A DNA stretch of 28,666 nucleotides, from the IMG/VR virus record IMGVR_UViG_3300025425_000115, positions 1 through 28,666 of that record; one strand, written 5' to 3'. Positions 21,266-27,981 of this stretch are shown here, one piece after another. This stretch comes from a virus. The first letter of the stretch is position 1, and every line of letters starts with the position of its first letter. The notes beneath the pieces were generated by a model that saw nothing but the letters and a program-made list of their open reading frames with translations, ran no database searches and was not told the origin of the DNA. The position numbers were made by a program, and so were the translations under genes.

Positions 21266-21938
21266 AAAATTACATTACGGAAAATACCTGTACAAACTGA
21301 AATTACACAATCAGTTAGCAGGTATTTTTCGAACAGAACAACAGCGCAATGGTAAACTTAGCCTTGCTAAATTAAAAATCCAAGAGTATTTACAGCAGTA
21401 TACCGAAGGTGCGACTTTAACAAAATCTCGATGGAGGACAGAAGTTGTAATACCCAAGGAAGATTTGTTAGATGCAAATGTTGTTTACACTATACTAAAA
21501 ACTCACAAAGATTATATAGTACGCTGTGAATACAGTACTCTTATAATATATACCAACAACAGAAGTATGTTGTTAAAAATTGTAGATAAGCTAACCAGCA
21601 GCTTTCCAGAACTTTGGGAACCTGATCCTACTACAATTACATTCCTCAAACGCAATGAAAATATAATATTAGTTGACAACCCTACTAGGTACCCTTACAA
21701 ATTAACATTTGGAAGGAAAAAAGCAAATCCTTCTCTTGCTGCATGGATTGATAAAAACGGAGACAAGGCAAAGGTCGGTCCTGTACTAATGGAAAATTTA
21801 AGAAGTGGAAACCATTGGATACAAGGACAATATATATATGTTAGAGACGAACACATTATTTTCTTGTTGCAAATGCTAGTAGGAGACAATATCACACGAA
21901 TTGACAAATTAGTATACAAAGCAGATATAGATAAATAG
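21237..21938 (+). CDS. Conserved phage protein (233 aa), function unknown
   Basis: It begins 29 bases inside the clpA 3' end in another frame, so is probably translated with it. Notable segments are HYGKYLYKLKLHNQLAGIFR near the start, KDYIVRCEYSTLIIYTNNRS and PYKLTFGRKKANPSLAAWID, and a C-terminal block with IQGQYIYVRDEHIIFLLQML. It is basic and mixed alpha/beta with no TM segment or Cys cluster. I recall similar unknown proteins in marine phages but no function. It ends in TAG, part of a GATAAATA octamer. Confidence 0.55.
   Translation: MTQLQLHETKKLHYGKYLYKLKLHNQLAGIFRTEQQRNGKLSLAKLKIQEYLQQYTEGATLTKSRWRTEVVIPKEDLLDANVVYTILKTHKDYIVRCEYSTLIIYTNNRSMLLKIVDKLTSSFPELWEPDPTTITFLKRNENIILVDNPTRYPYKLTFGRKKANPSLAAWIDKNGDKAKVGPVLMENLRSGNHWIQGQYIYVRDEHIIFLLQMLVGDNITRIDKLVYKADIDK
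21930..21937 (+). promoter_or_regulatory. Late promoter-like octamer GATAAATA, five bases before a start codon
   Basis: GATAAATA spans the stop of the 233-aa gene and ends five bases before the ATG at 21943. By T4 geometry transcription would begin at or next to that ATG, giving a leaderless message. No Shine-Dalgarno precedes the ATG. Confidence 0.5.
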
Positions 21939-21942
21939 ATGT

Positions 21943-22305
21943 ATGTCAAGTATAAGTGAAACAATTTTATCAAATCAAGCGCATCCTGGAGATAGTAATA
22001 CAATATCTGTAATCGGCGATGATTACAAAGGCGACGGCTACTATAGTAGGGCCGACGGCTTCCATACTGTACAATACAATATAACTGGTTTTATCGGAAA
22101 TATTGTCATACAAGCTACATTAGCAACATCGCCGTCGGACCTAGACTGGTTTACTATCGGCGGCACTGAACACACAAGTACAGCCACCGAAACTGACAAC
22201 AGCGACGGTAGTTTTTTAAAGAACTTTACAGGCAATTTTGTATGGGTAAGAGCAAAAGCTACTTACACGGACGGTTCTATTTCAAGTATATTATTAAATC
22301 ATTAA
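21943..22305 (+). CDS. Small virion-type beta protein (120 aa)
   Basis: The protein has a repeated beta-sandwich look: GFHTVQYNITGFIGNIVIQA, TLATSPSDLDWFTIGGTEH and FTGNFVWVRAKATYTDGS. The 'F-x-G-x-[IV]-x-IQATLATSP-x-x-x-DWF ... NFTGNFVWVRA' pattern is familiar from marine T4-like phages as a virion or fibre-associated protein, possibly glycan-binding. There is no Shine-Dalgarno; the start lies five bases downstream of GATAAATA. Ends shortly before a clear AAGGAA for the next gene. Confidence 0.6.
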   Translation: MSSISETILSNQAHPGDSNTISVIGDDYKGDGYYSRADGFHTVQYNITGFIGNIVIQATLATSPSDLDWFTIGGTEHTSTATETDNSDGSFLKNFTGNFVWVRAKATYTDGSISSILLNH

Positions 22306-22313
22306 GGAAAAAT

Positions 22314-22895
22314 ATGGAACATTTTGTAAGAATAATACTAGATGAAAAACAAGAAGTATCGTTCCTGAACGAATCTATTTTTCCTAATCAAAATCTTTTG
22401 GAAACACAAGATGGTCGTCCTGTATTTGAAATTGTATTAGAACGTCAATTAAATGATGACGAAGCAGACGAATATGCAGACCGACTAGCAAACTACATGT
22501 TCGAACAAGGATACAAAGGTTTTGACATCGAAATATCAACTAGCGAGCAGGTCAACGAATTTTTTGATCAAGATAAGATCAAAGATTTAAAAATAGGAAG
22601 CGAATTACCATTCAATGTAGTTGAAGACCTATGTGTATACATGAGACAGGATCCGTCGTTTTATAGAGAAAATTTATATCCAGCGTTATTAGATGTTCAA
22701 GAAGCTGTTAAAAAAGGCGGCAAATACAACAAGAAAAAAATGCTTCCTATTGTAGAAAAGGCAATAGTCGAATACATTAATAAATTTAAAATACAAAAAC
22801 GTCCAACAGAGCTATTACAGGACAGTGAAAAAATGGAATGTATTAGTAAACTACTCAAAGACGAAACCGAAAGTTTACGCAGAGGAGATTACTAA
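22314..22895 (+). CDS. Conserved phage protein (193 aa), function unknown
   Basis: The start is set at ATG 22314 behind TAAGGAAAA; the frame is open to 22242 but that part overlaps the preceding gene. The protein is acidic and helical: EIVLERQLNDDEADEYADRL, FEQGYKGFDIEISTSEQVNE, LCVYMRQDPSFYRENLYPAL, then a basic stretch (KKGGKYNKKK) and a C-terminal helix. No recognised domain. It overlaps by one base (TAATG) the first gene of the cassette with repeated leaders, but its own N-terminus does not carry that leader. Confidence 0.55.
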   Translation: MEHFVRIILDEKQEVSFLNESIFPNQNLLETQDGRPVFEIVLERQLNDDEADEYADRLANYMFEQGYKGFDIEISTSEQVNEFFDQDKIKDLKIGSELPFNVVEDLCVYMRQDPSFYRENLYPALLDVQEAVKKGGKYNKKKMLPIVEKAIVEYINKFKIQKRPTELLQDSEKMECISKLLKDETESLRRGDY

Positions 22896-23656
22896 TGTTA
22901 CTACGAGAGCTGTTTGAAGCAGATGGTAAAATAGCTACAGTAGCATTTGGAAGAATGAACCCCCCGACAATTGGACATAAAAAACTCGCAGATAAAGTTG
23001 CTAGTTTGTCTGGAGATCCTTATATTTTTTTAAGTCAGTCACAAAAGCCCAAGACAGATCCCCTAGATTTTGCTACCAAAGTTAAGTTTGCAAAAGCATT
23101 TTTTCCTAATGTTACTATAGGATCGCCTGATGTAAAAACTATTATTCAAGCACTACAAAAACTTGAATCAATGGGTTATACTGATATTATATATGTTGCT
23201 GGATCAGATCGTATTGAAGATTTTACCAATCTTATCAACAAATACAACGGCAAAGAATATAATTTTAATAATATCAAAGTAGTAAGTGCTGGAGAGCGAG
23301 ACCCAGATGCAGAAGGCGCAGAAGGAATGAGTGCTAGCAAAATGAGAGCGGCAGCAATCAATGGTGATATGCAATCATTTGCCCAGGGCGTTCCAGATTC
23401 TAAGTTAGCACAACAAATGTATGATGCTGTTCGTGCAGGCATGGGCATCAACGAAATAGCAGGAACACTAATCAAAGTTGGTGCCAAAGCCGGCGGTAAA
23501 TTGGCAAAAGGCGCAGCTAAAAAATTAGGTGCTAGAAAGGGTACACAAAAAATAGCTAAAAAAACTGGTCAATATGCAGGCGGTATTGCAGGCGGTGCCG
23601 CAGAATATAAAATTGCTCAAAAAATGAGCAATACAATGACAGACAGAGACGTGTAA
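22895..23656 (+). CDS. Nucleotidyltransferase (cytidylyltransferase/NMNAT-like) with basic tail and capsid-targeting-like leader (253 aa)
   Basis: The leader MLLRELFE|ADG fits an L-x-E prohead-protease site after residue 8. Residues ~12-165 form a nucleotidyltransferase: VAFGRMNPPTIGHKKLADKV has the (T/H)-x-G-H motif at 25-28 and GMSASKMR is the ISTTxxR-like motif near 147. IIYVAGSDRIEDF and VVSAGERDPDAEG fit the same fold. Members make NAD, CDP-choline or related products; the substrate cannot be told. The C-terminal 60 residues are Gly/Ala/Lys-rich (KAGGKLAKGAAKKLGARKGT), suggesting DNA or membrane association. It is followed within one base by the next cassette gene. Confidence 0.8.
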   Translation: MLLRELFEADGKIATVAFGRMNPPTIGHKKLADKVASLSGDPYIFLSQSQKPKTDPLDFATKVKFAKAFFPNVTIGSPDVKTIIQALQKLESMGYTDIIYVAGSDRIEDFTNLINKYNGKEYNFNNIKVVSAGERDPDAEGAEGMSASKMRAAAINGDMQSFAQGVPDSKLAQQMYDAVRAGMGINEIAGTLIKVGAKAGGKLAKGAAKKLGARKGTQKIAKKTGQYAGGIAGGAAEYKIAQKMSNTMTDRDV

Positions 23657-23657
23657 T

Positions 23658-25937
23658 ATGCAAGTTAGAGAAATTATCACCGAAGGATACAAGCTACAGT
23701 TAGAGCGTGACGATGATGTATTAGTATTACATATCAAAGACACAGCCACAGGCAAGCGTACAGAAGTGCGTGGCAAAGCAGGATATGAAACCAACGGATA
23801 TGATTCAAGTGATCCGTTGCATCGTCTGTTGGACACTGTGGGCAAGACTGCTAATATCTCAGAACTGATGAACGGTGAAGTAGTAACTATAAATCCCAAA
23901 CACCCCGATGCCAAACGTGCGTTGGCCGCAACAGATCGTGCTTACAATGAAGCATTTGACACTGCGGTAGACCTAATAGAAAATAATATGTTTGAAGAGC
24001 AAGGACTAGGTCTGACCATATTTGACATCGATGATACACTATTTCGTACAACAGCACAGATCAAAGTTGTAAAGGACGGCAAGGTTGTACGCAGTCTCAA
24101 CAATCAACAATTTAATACATATCAGTTACAACCAGGAGAAAGTTTTGATTTTGGTGAATTTCGAAATGCAGAAAAGTTTAACAGAGAAAGTATTCCTATA
24201 AAACCTATGATTGCTAAACTTAAAGCAATTATAGATAACGCAGGCAATAGCAAAGTTATAATGCTTACTGCAAGAAGTGATTTTGACAATAAAGAACTAT
24301 TTTTAGATACATTTAGACAATATGGCATAGACATGAGTCGTGTACATGTTCATCGTGCAGGAAATCTAGGTATATCGCCAGCTGCAAGCAAGGCTGTTTG
24401 GATACGCAAATATCTTGATACTGGCAAATATGCTAGAGTTAGGTTGTATGATGATGCAATGAGCAACATAAAAATGTTTATTGGATTACAACAAGAATAT
24501 CCTAGTGTAAAGTTTTTTCCATATTTTGTTACACACGAAGGAACTATTAAAACAATACGCGAAGATGGTAGAATATTTAACAATGTTATTGACAACAAGA
24601 ATGGTTGGGGTGAAGTTCCTGATAATCGAGAAGTTGATTACAAAGGTCTGCGAGTTATGATGACTCCGCAAACATTTATAGATTTAGCAGCACCGTTACA
24701 AGAAGAACCTTCAGATAAAATCTTACAACATATTCAAAATGGTGGAAAAATAGCCAGTCCGTTTCTCATAATAGAAATTCCAGCAGAATGGGAAGATGGT
24801 GATTTTTCAATGCCTGCAAGAGTTATTGGGCATGAAGGCAGAAATCGTATGATTGCCGTTGGAAATGTTTTGGGTAACAAGCCAATAGAAGTACACATAT
24901 TCCCTAATAAAGGAATGAGAGCACGACACATAACAGACGACATGAGAAAGATGCTAAACAAGGGACTGGTAAAAGAAAAAAGCAAAAGCATAGTCAAAGG
25001 TCCGTTGTTTTCATTAACCGAATCAATACTAGAGTGGGGAAGAATCGTTAAAGGTGTTAACGCTACTGTTGACGTAGGTCCCAACGAAATTAAAACACAG
25101 GCCGCAAAGTTTGGTAATACTGTGGATCAAGACGGACGTCCACCTGTAATGAGTCGAAAGACAAAAGGCTCTACTACTAATGTGCTGTACAATCTAAGTC
25201 TGGCTGAACGATATACTCCTATGGAAATAGCCTGTATTGAAGGTGGACATGAGCCAAGAGATTTAGAACCATTAAAGGAAGTAGCACCCAAGCAGCCGGG
25301 TAGATTGTTCTCGGCATTAACTGAAGACAACAAACCGCACACGGAAGCATTTGACACTGCGGTAGATTGGGTCGAAGGTCCAGGTGCCAAAGGATCAACA
25401 GTGTATGCTGCTATGGTAGATGACGCATATATAGAAATCACTTATAAGCCTGTTACCAACGGAGTATATATCTCGTTTACACGCGGCGGAGAATTAAAAG
25501 TAACCGGAGGGGGTTCGCAAAATAAAATCTTTGGTGCTGTTATCAATCACATTAAACAATGGGTAGCAAAAAATAAACCAGAACAGATTGTGTTTAGTGC
25601 CTTTAAACCTCGCACAGGTGCGTTTGGAAGTCAGGATACAACTCGCAGTGGACTATATCGCAAAATGGTACAACGCTTTGCTAGTCAGAATGGTTATGCT
25701 TATGATGTAGAAGACACTGGCAACGAAGATACGTTTATACTAACTAGACAAGGTGTAGAAGAAAACTTTGCGGATGGCAAGAAGCCTGGTAGAAAAGGAC
25801 TAGCAAAACGCAGTGGCGTAAATACCAAAGCAAGTGTTAGCAGTCTAAGAAAAACTGCTAAGAATAGTTCAGGTGAGAAACAGCGTATGGCACATTGGTT
25901 GGCTAATATGAAAGCAGGCCGGGCTAAAAAGAAATGA
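23658..25937 (+). CDS. Multidomain HAD-phosphatase protein with capsid-targeting-like leader (759 aa)
   Basis: The leader MQVREIITE|GYK fits an I-x-E cleavage after residue 9. Residues ~117-290 are a HAD phosphatase: motif I DIDDT (123-127), motif II LTAR (203-206), motif III Lys245 in SKAVWIRKYL, motif IV LYDDAMSN (DD at 265-266). This is the set used by phage 3'-phosphatase-type enzymes. Residues ~317-450 form an unknown domain with VDYKGLRVMMTPQTF and the striking VIGHEGRNRMIA (GHEGRNR 391-397). Residues ~459-540 are a paralogue of the gene at 26661. Residues ~575-697 form another domain with IVFSAFKPRTG and SGLYRKMVQRFA. The tail from 705 is basic (PGRKGLAKRSGVNTKAS, then KQRMAHWLANMKAG). 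EAFDTAVD occurs at 98-105 and 563-570, encoded by an exact 23-base repeat. Confidence 0.75.
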   Translation: MQVREIITEGYKLQLERDDDVLVLHIKDTATGKRTEVRGKAGYETNGYDSSDPLHRLLDTVGKTANISELMNGEVVTINPKHPDAKRALAATDRAYNEAFDTAVDLIENNMFEEQGLGLTIFDIDDTLFRTTAQIKVVKDGKVVRSLNNQQFNTYQLQPGESFDFGEFRNAEKFNRESIPIKPMIAKLKAIIDNAGNSKVIMLTARSDFDNKELFLDTFRQYGIDMSRVHVHRAGNLGISPAASKAVWIRKYLDTGKYARVRLYDDAMSNIKMFIGLQQEYPSVKFFPYFVTHEGTIKTIREDGRIFNNVIDNKNGWGEVPDNREVDYKGLRVMMTPQTFIDLAAPLQEEPSDKILQHIQNGGKIASPFLIIEIPAEWEDGDFSMPARVIGHEGRNRMIAVGNVLGNKPIEVHIFPNKGMRARHITDDMRKMLNKGLVKEKSKSIVKGPLFSLTESILEWGRIVKGVNATVDVGPNEIKTQAAKFGNTVDQDGRPPVMSRKTKGSTTNVLYNLSLAERYTPMEIACIEGGHEPRDLEPLKEVAPKQPGRLFSALTEDNKPHTEAFDTAVDWVEGPGAKGSTVYAAMVDDAYIEITYKPVTNGVYISFTRGGELKVTGGGSQNKIFGAVINHIKQWVAKNKPEQIVFSAFKPRTGAFGSQDTTRSGLYRKMVQRFASQNGYAYDVEDTGNEDTFILTRQGVEENFADGKKPGRKGLAKRSGVNTKASVSSLRKTAKNSSGEKQRMAHWLANMKAGRAKKK
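23949..23971 (+). repeat. 23-bp direct repeat, copy 1 (start of HAD cassette)
   Basis: The 23 bases starting GAAGCATTTGACACTGCGG are identical to 25344-25366. They encode EAFDTAVD in the same frame; the copies are 1395 bases (465 codons) apart and flank the HAD and GHEGRNR domains. Confidence 0.85.
25344..25366 (+). repeat. 23-bp direct repeat, copy 2 (end of HAD cassette)
   Basis: Exact second copy of the sequence at 23949-23971, again encoding EAFDTAVD in frame. Recombination between the copies would remove 465 codons and leave an open frame. Confidence 0.85.
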
Positions 25938-26164
25938 AGATATACGAAATCATAAATGAAAACAATAATATAGATCTTATGCAAAAATTAAAAAAGTTAG
26001 CAGGATTTCATCATGTTGAACAAGCTGTAGATGAATTTCGACATGGCCTATCGTATGAACAAAAAGCAAATGGTCTAAATCCAAATGCAACCAAAACTAG
26101 AAGAATAGTATTTGATAACATTGCTAAAAAATGGAATCATTATAGTAGGCTGCTTGATAAATGA
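25934..26164 (+). CDS. Small protein with capsid-targeting-like leader (76 aa)
   Basis: The ATG overlaps the stop of the HAD protein (ATGA). The leader MKIYEIINE|NNN fits an I-x-E cleavage after residue 9. It is followed by MQKLKKLAGFHHVEQAVDEF, whose LKKLAG is repeated at the N-terminus of the next gene, and a basic helical C-terminus (NATKTRRIVFDNIAKKWNHY). No enzymatic motif. It would be a small basic packaged protein, like T4 internal proteins, if the leader reading is right. Confidence 0.6.
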   Translation: MKIYEIINENNNIDLMQKLKKLAGFHHVEQAVDEFRHGLSYEQKANGLNPNATKTRRIVFDNIAKKWNHYSRLLDK

Positions 26165-26373
26165 ACATAGATGAACTTAAAAAACTAGCAGGAGTTAACG
26201 AGTTCAAAGGGTATACAGAATATACACTTGAAAACATCAGTGACGCTGCAAATGCCAATCGTAAAAAAGAACGTGAACAAAACATAGAACCTGGAACAGA
26301 AGAATGGTTTAAACTTTGGTTTAGTTTGCCTGGTATGACTGGAAGCAAAGGTTTTAGAGGACGCAAAAAATGA
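26161..26373 (+). CDS. Small protein of the leader cassette (70 aa)
   Basis: ATGA overlap with the previous gene. The N-terminus MNIDELKKLAGVNEFKGY lacks the usual x-x-E at residue 9 but shares LKKLAG with its neighbour, and VNE could serve as a weaker site. The C-terminal half has EPGTEEWFKLWFSLPGMTG and ends GSKGFRGRKK. I recall the 'GTxEWFxLWFSLP' stretch as recurrent in marine phages, with no function. Next gene again overlaps by four bases. Confidence 0.55.
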   Translation: MNIDELKKLAGVNEFKGYTEYTLENISDAANANRKKEREQNIEPGTEEWFKLWFSLPGMTGSKGFRGRKK

Positions 26374-26660
26374 AAGTAACTGAAATTATAAGTGAAGATT
26401 GGCAAAAGACCAACAAACGAGATAAAACCGATGGTATGAGTAAAAAAGCAGTCAAAGCCTATCGAAGAGAAAATCCAGGCAGCAAACTCAAAACAGCAGT
26501 CACTACCAAGCCCAGCAAGCTTAAAAAAGGCAGTAAAGATGCTGGCCGTCGTACAAGTTATTGCGCTCGTTCCAACGGGCAAAAGAAAATGCACAACATA
26601 GATTGTTCCAAAACTCCAGAAAAAGCAATTTGTAAATCTAGAAAAAGGTGGAACTGCTAA
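26370..26660 (+). CDS. Basic Cys-containing protein with capsid-targeting-like leader (96 aa)
   Basis: The leader MKVTEIISE|DWQ fits I-x-E cleavage after residue 9. The rest is highly basic: KTDGMSKKAVKAYRRENPGS, KKGSKDAGRRTSYCARSNGQ and a C-terminal AICKSRKRWNC. The 'KAVxAYRRENPGSKLKTAVT ... RRxSxCxR ... RWxC' plan is a recurrent phage domain of unknown function, often found at protein C-termini, as I recall. Charge and leader together suggest a DNA-associated packaged protein. A ribosome binding site (GAGG) lies in the previous gene's end. Confidence 0.65.
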   Translation: MKVTEIISEDWQKTNKRDKTDGMSKKAVKAYRRENPGSKLKTAVTTKPSKLKKGSKDAGRRTSYCARSNGQKKMHNIDCSKTPEKAICKSRKRWNC

Positions 26661-26975
26661 ATGAAGTTTGAAGATTTACTCAACGAAGATGGACGTATTG
26701 TAAAAGGCGTCAACACAACTGTGGATGTTGGACCTAATGAGATAAAAATACAAGCAGCAAAATTTGGCAATACTGTAGACAAGGACGGTCGGCCACCTAC
26801 AATGAGCAGTAATTTAAAAGGCAAGAGTACCAATGTACTGTTTAACTTTGATCTAAGAGAAGGCAACGAGCCACGATATACAGCAGCAGAGTGGGCAATT
26901 ATCGAAGGCGGACACAGCTTAGAAGATATACAGCCTCAGAAAAAAGTTAAACTTTTTAACTTCGATAAATACTAA
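26661..26975 (+). CDS. Paralogue of an internal domain of the HAD protein, with leader (104 aa)
   Basis: The leader MKFEDLLNE|DGR fits L-x-E cleavage after residue 9. The body (GRIVKGVNTTVDVGPNEIKI, QAAKFGNTVDKDGRPPTMS, AIIEGGHSLEDIQP) aligns over about 80 residues with residues 461-538 of the 759-aa protein. The two share TVDVGPNEIK, QAAKFGNTVD and DGRPP nearly unchanged. It is thus a free-standing copy of one module. It starts directly after the previous stop. Function of the module is unknown. Confidence 0.7.
   Translation: MKFEDLLNEDGRIVKGVNTTVDVGPNEIKIQAAKFGNTVDKDGRPPTMSSNLKGKSTNVLFNFDLREGNEPRYTAAEWAIIEGGHSLEDIQPQKKVKLFNFDKY
26964..26971 (+). promoter_or_regulatory. Late promoter-like octamer GATAAATA, five bases before a start codon
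   Basis: GATAAATA covers the last codons of the 104-aa gene and ends five bases before the ATG at 26977, exactly the geometry seen at 21930. That ATG also lacks a Shine-Dalgarno. The match could arise by chance from the Asp-Lys-Tyr/stop codons. Confidence 0.4.
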
Positions 26976-26976
26976 C

Positions 26977-27165
26977 ATGCTATTAAGAGAGTTAAAACAG
27001 AGCAACTTTTCTATGTTTGATGCAACCGTACAAGTACGTCATCGCAATTACTCTCAATGGATACCGGTGCAAATAAGTGCCAGAAGTACTCAAGAAGCAA
27101 GACAGATGTTGTTAGCACAGTATGGAAACGATACTAAAGTAACAGGATTAAGGAAATCGAAATGA
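26977..27165 (+). CDS. Small protein of the leader cassette (62 aa)
   Basis: The N-terminus MLLRELKQSNFSMF starts like the nucleotidyltransferase leader (MLLRELFE) but lacks the following Glu, so it may not be cleaved. The remainder is a compact alpha/beta sequence, DATVQVRHRNYSQWIPVQIS and STQEARQMLLAQYGND, ending in a basic GLRKSK. A pattern like this is common in small phage unknowns; no function is assigned. No ribosome binding site is seen; see the octamer at 26964. Overlaps the next gene by ATGA. Confidence 0.55.
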   Translation: MLLRELKQSNFSMFDATVQVRHRNYSQWIPVQISARSTQEARQMLLAQYGNDTKVTGLRKSK

Positions 27166-27614
27166 AGGTTTCTCAAGTAACCGAACAGCGTGTAGACGAG
27201 CTGGCGCCTGTTGTAGCGGCAGCAGTATGGATATTACGTTGGGTGGCAGTTAGAGGTGCTTGGCCCGTTCTTAAATGGATTGTTAAAAAACATAGTGGAA
27301 AACTTTTGGTAGGAGCAAGTGCAACGGCTGCTCTAGATCAGGGCTGGGACTGGGTTATAAGTCAACTGGGAGCAGAGATGGCACAAATGCTAATAGAAAA
27401 TAAATTTACTATTGCAATGGCAGTTGCTTTTATATTGGGTGCTGCTGTATTTAAAAGATTTTTTGAAAAACAAGGAGAAAAACTTGTGAGTTCAAACGAA
27501 AGTGTATTCGAAATTTATAAACAAAAAGCAGGCGATTATGCTCGTCATGGCGGACCGATGCCCAAAAAGAAAAAACGTGGCCCTCATCCGTTGGGTGGAA
27601 AGTTAGTAGGATAA
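27162..27614 (+). CDS. Membrane protein with leader, possibly head-packaged (150 aa)
   Basis: AAGGA precedes the ATG. The leader MKVSQVTE|QRV resembles the cassette leaders (V-x-E). Two hydrophobic stretches follow: LAPVVAAAVWILRWVAVRGA (14-33) and FTIAMAVAFILGAAVF (about 81-96), separated by a charged and amphipathic region (WIVKKHSGKLLVGASATAAL). The C-terminus is very basic (HGGPMPKKKKRGPHPLGG). A membrane-active protein carried in the head would be notable, e.g. for DNA passage or superinfection control, but this is only inference. It could also be an ordinary membrane protein. Confidence 0.6.
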   Translation: MKVSQVTEQRVDELAPVVAAAVWILRWVAVRGAWPVLKWIVKKHSGKLLVGASATAALDQGWDWVISQLGAEMAQMLIENKFTIAMAVAFILGAAVFKRFFEKQGEKLVSSNESVFEIYKQKAGDYARHGGPMPKKKKRGPHPLGGKLVG

Positions 27615-27615
27615 C

Positions 27616-27951
27616 ATGAAGATTAAAGATTTATTAGAAGGTAAGAACGAAGACAGCTGGACCAAAGATGGTGTCGAAATGTGCAGTAAAAAATGCTGCG
27701 GACAACCAGTAACTGAATGTAAGTGCGGACCTAGTTGTAAGCATTGTAGTTGTTACGAAAAAAATAAATCTATGAACGAAATGACAAGTTCAGGATCAGT
27801 AGCAAGCGTTGCAATCCCAATGAGCGGCGTAATAAAACGCAGCAAAAATGGTGCTCCTGAAGCGTTTCAAAAGAAAAACAAAGATGGTACAGTAATGAAT
27901 GCTCTTGACATGCCCAACAATATTATGGGCCATAAAACAAACAAACGATAA
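27616..27951 (+). CDS. Cys-rich metal-binding protein with capsid-targeting-like leader (111 aa)
   Basis: The leader MKIKDLLE|GKN fits L-x-E cleavage after residue 8. Residues ~22-47 hold nine cysteines (MCSKKCCGQPVTECKCG and PSCKHCSCYEK), a metallothionein- or zinc-cluster-like core. The C-terminal half contains MTSSGSVASVAIPMSGVIKR, a short Gly/Ser/Ala-rich motif that I recall from C-terminal parts of other marine phage virion proteins, and a basic end (GHKTNKR). AGGA precedes the ATG. A metal-binding protein is clear; delivery into the host is inferred. Confidence 0.65.
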   Translation: MKIKDLLEGKNEDSWTKDGVEMCSKKCCGQPVTECKCGPSCKHCSCYEKNKSMNEMTSSGSVASVAIPMSGVIKRSKNGAPEAFQKKNKDGTVMNALDMPNNIMGHKTNKR

Positions 27952-27954
27952 ATA
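27947..27954 (+). promoter_or_regulatory. Late promoter-like octamer GATAAATA
   Basis: It overlaps the stop of the Cys-rich gene and lies 27 bases before the ATG at 27982, with TTCGGAGAA between: the standard arrangement of late genes in this window. Confidence 0.6.
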
Positions 27955-27981
27955 TACTTAACAAAGTATTTCGGAGAATAA

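Noticed and set aside
21673-21701. TTGACA followed by TACAAA at 17 bases, as a promoter inside the gene at 21237
   Set aside because: The -10 box is weak and the site is within coding sequence, 240 bases before the next gene, which has its own late-type octamer.
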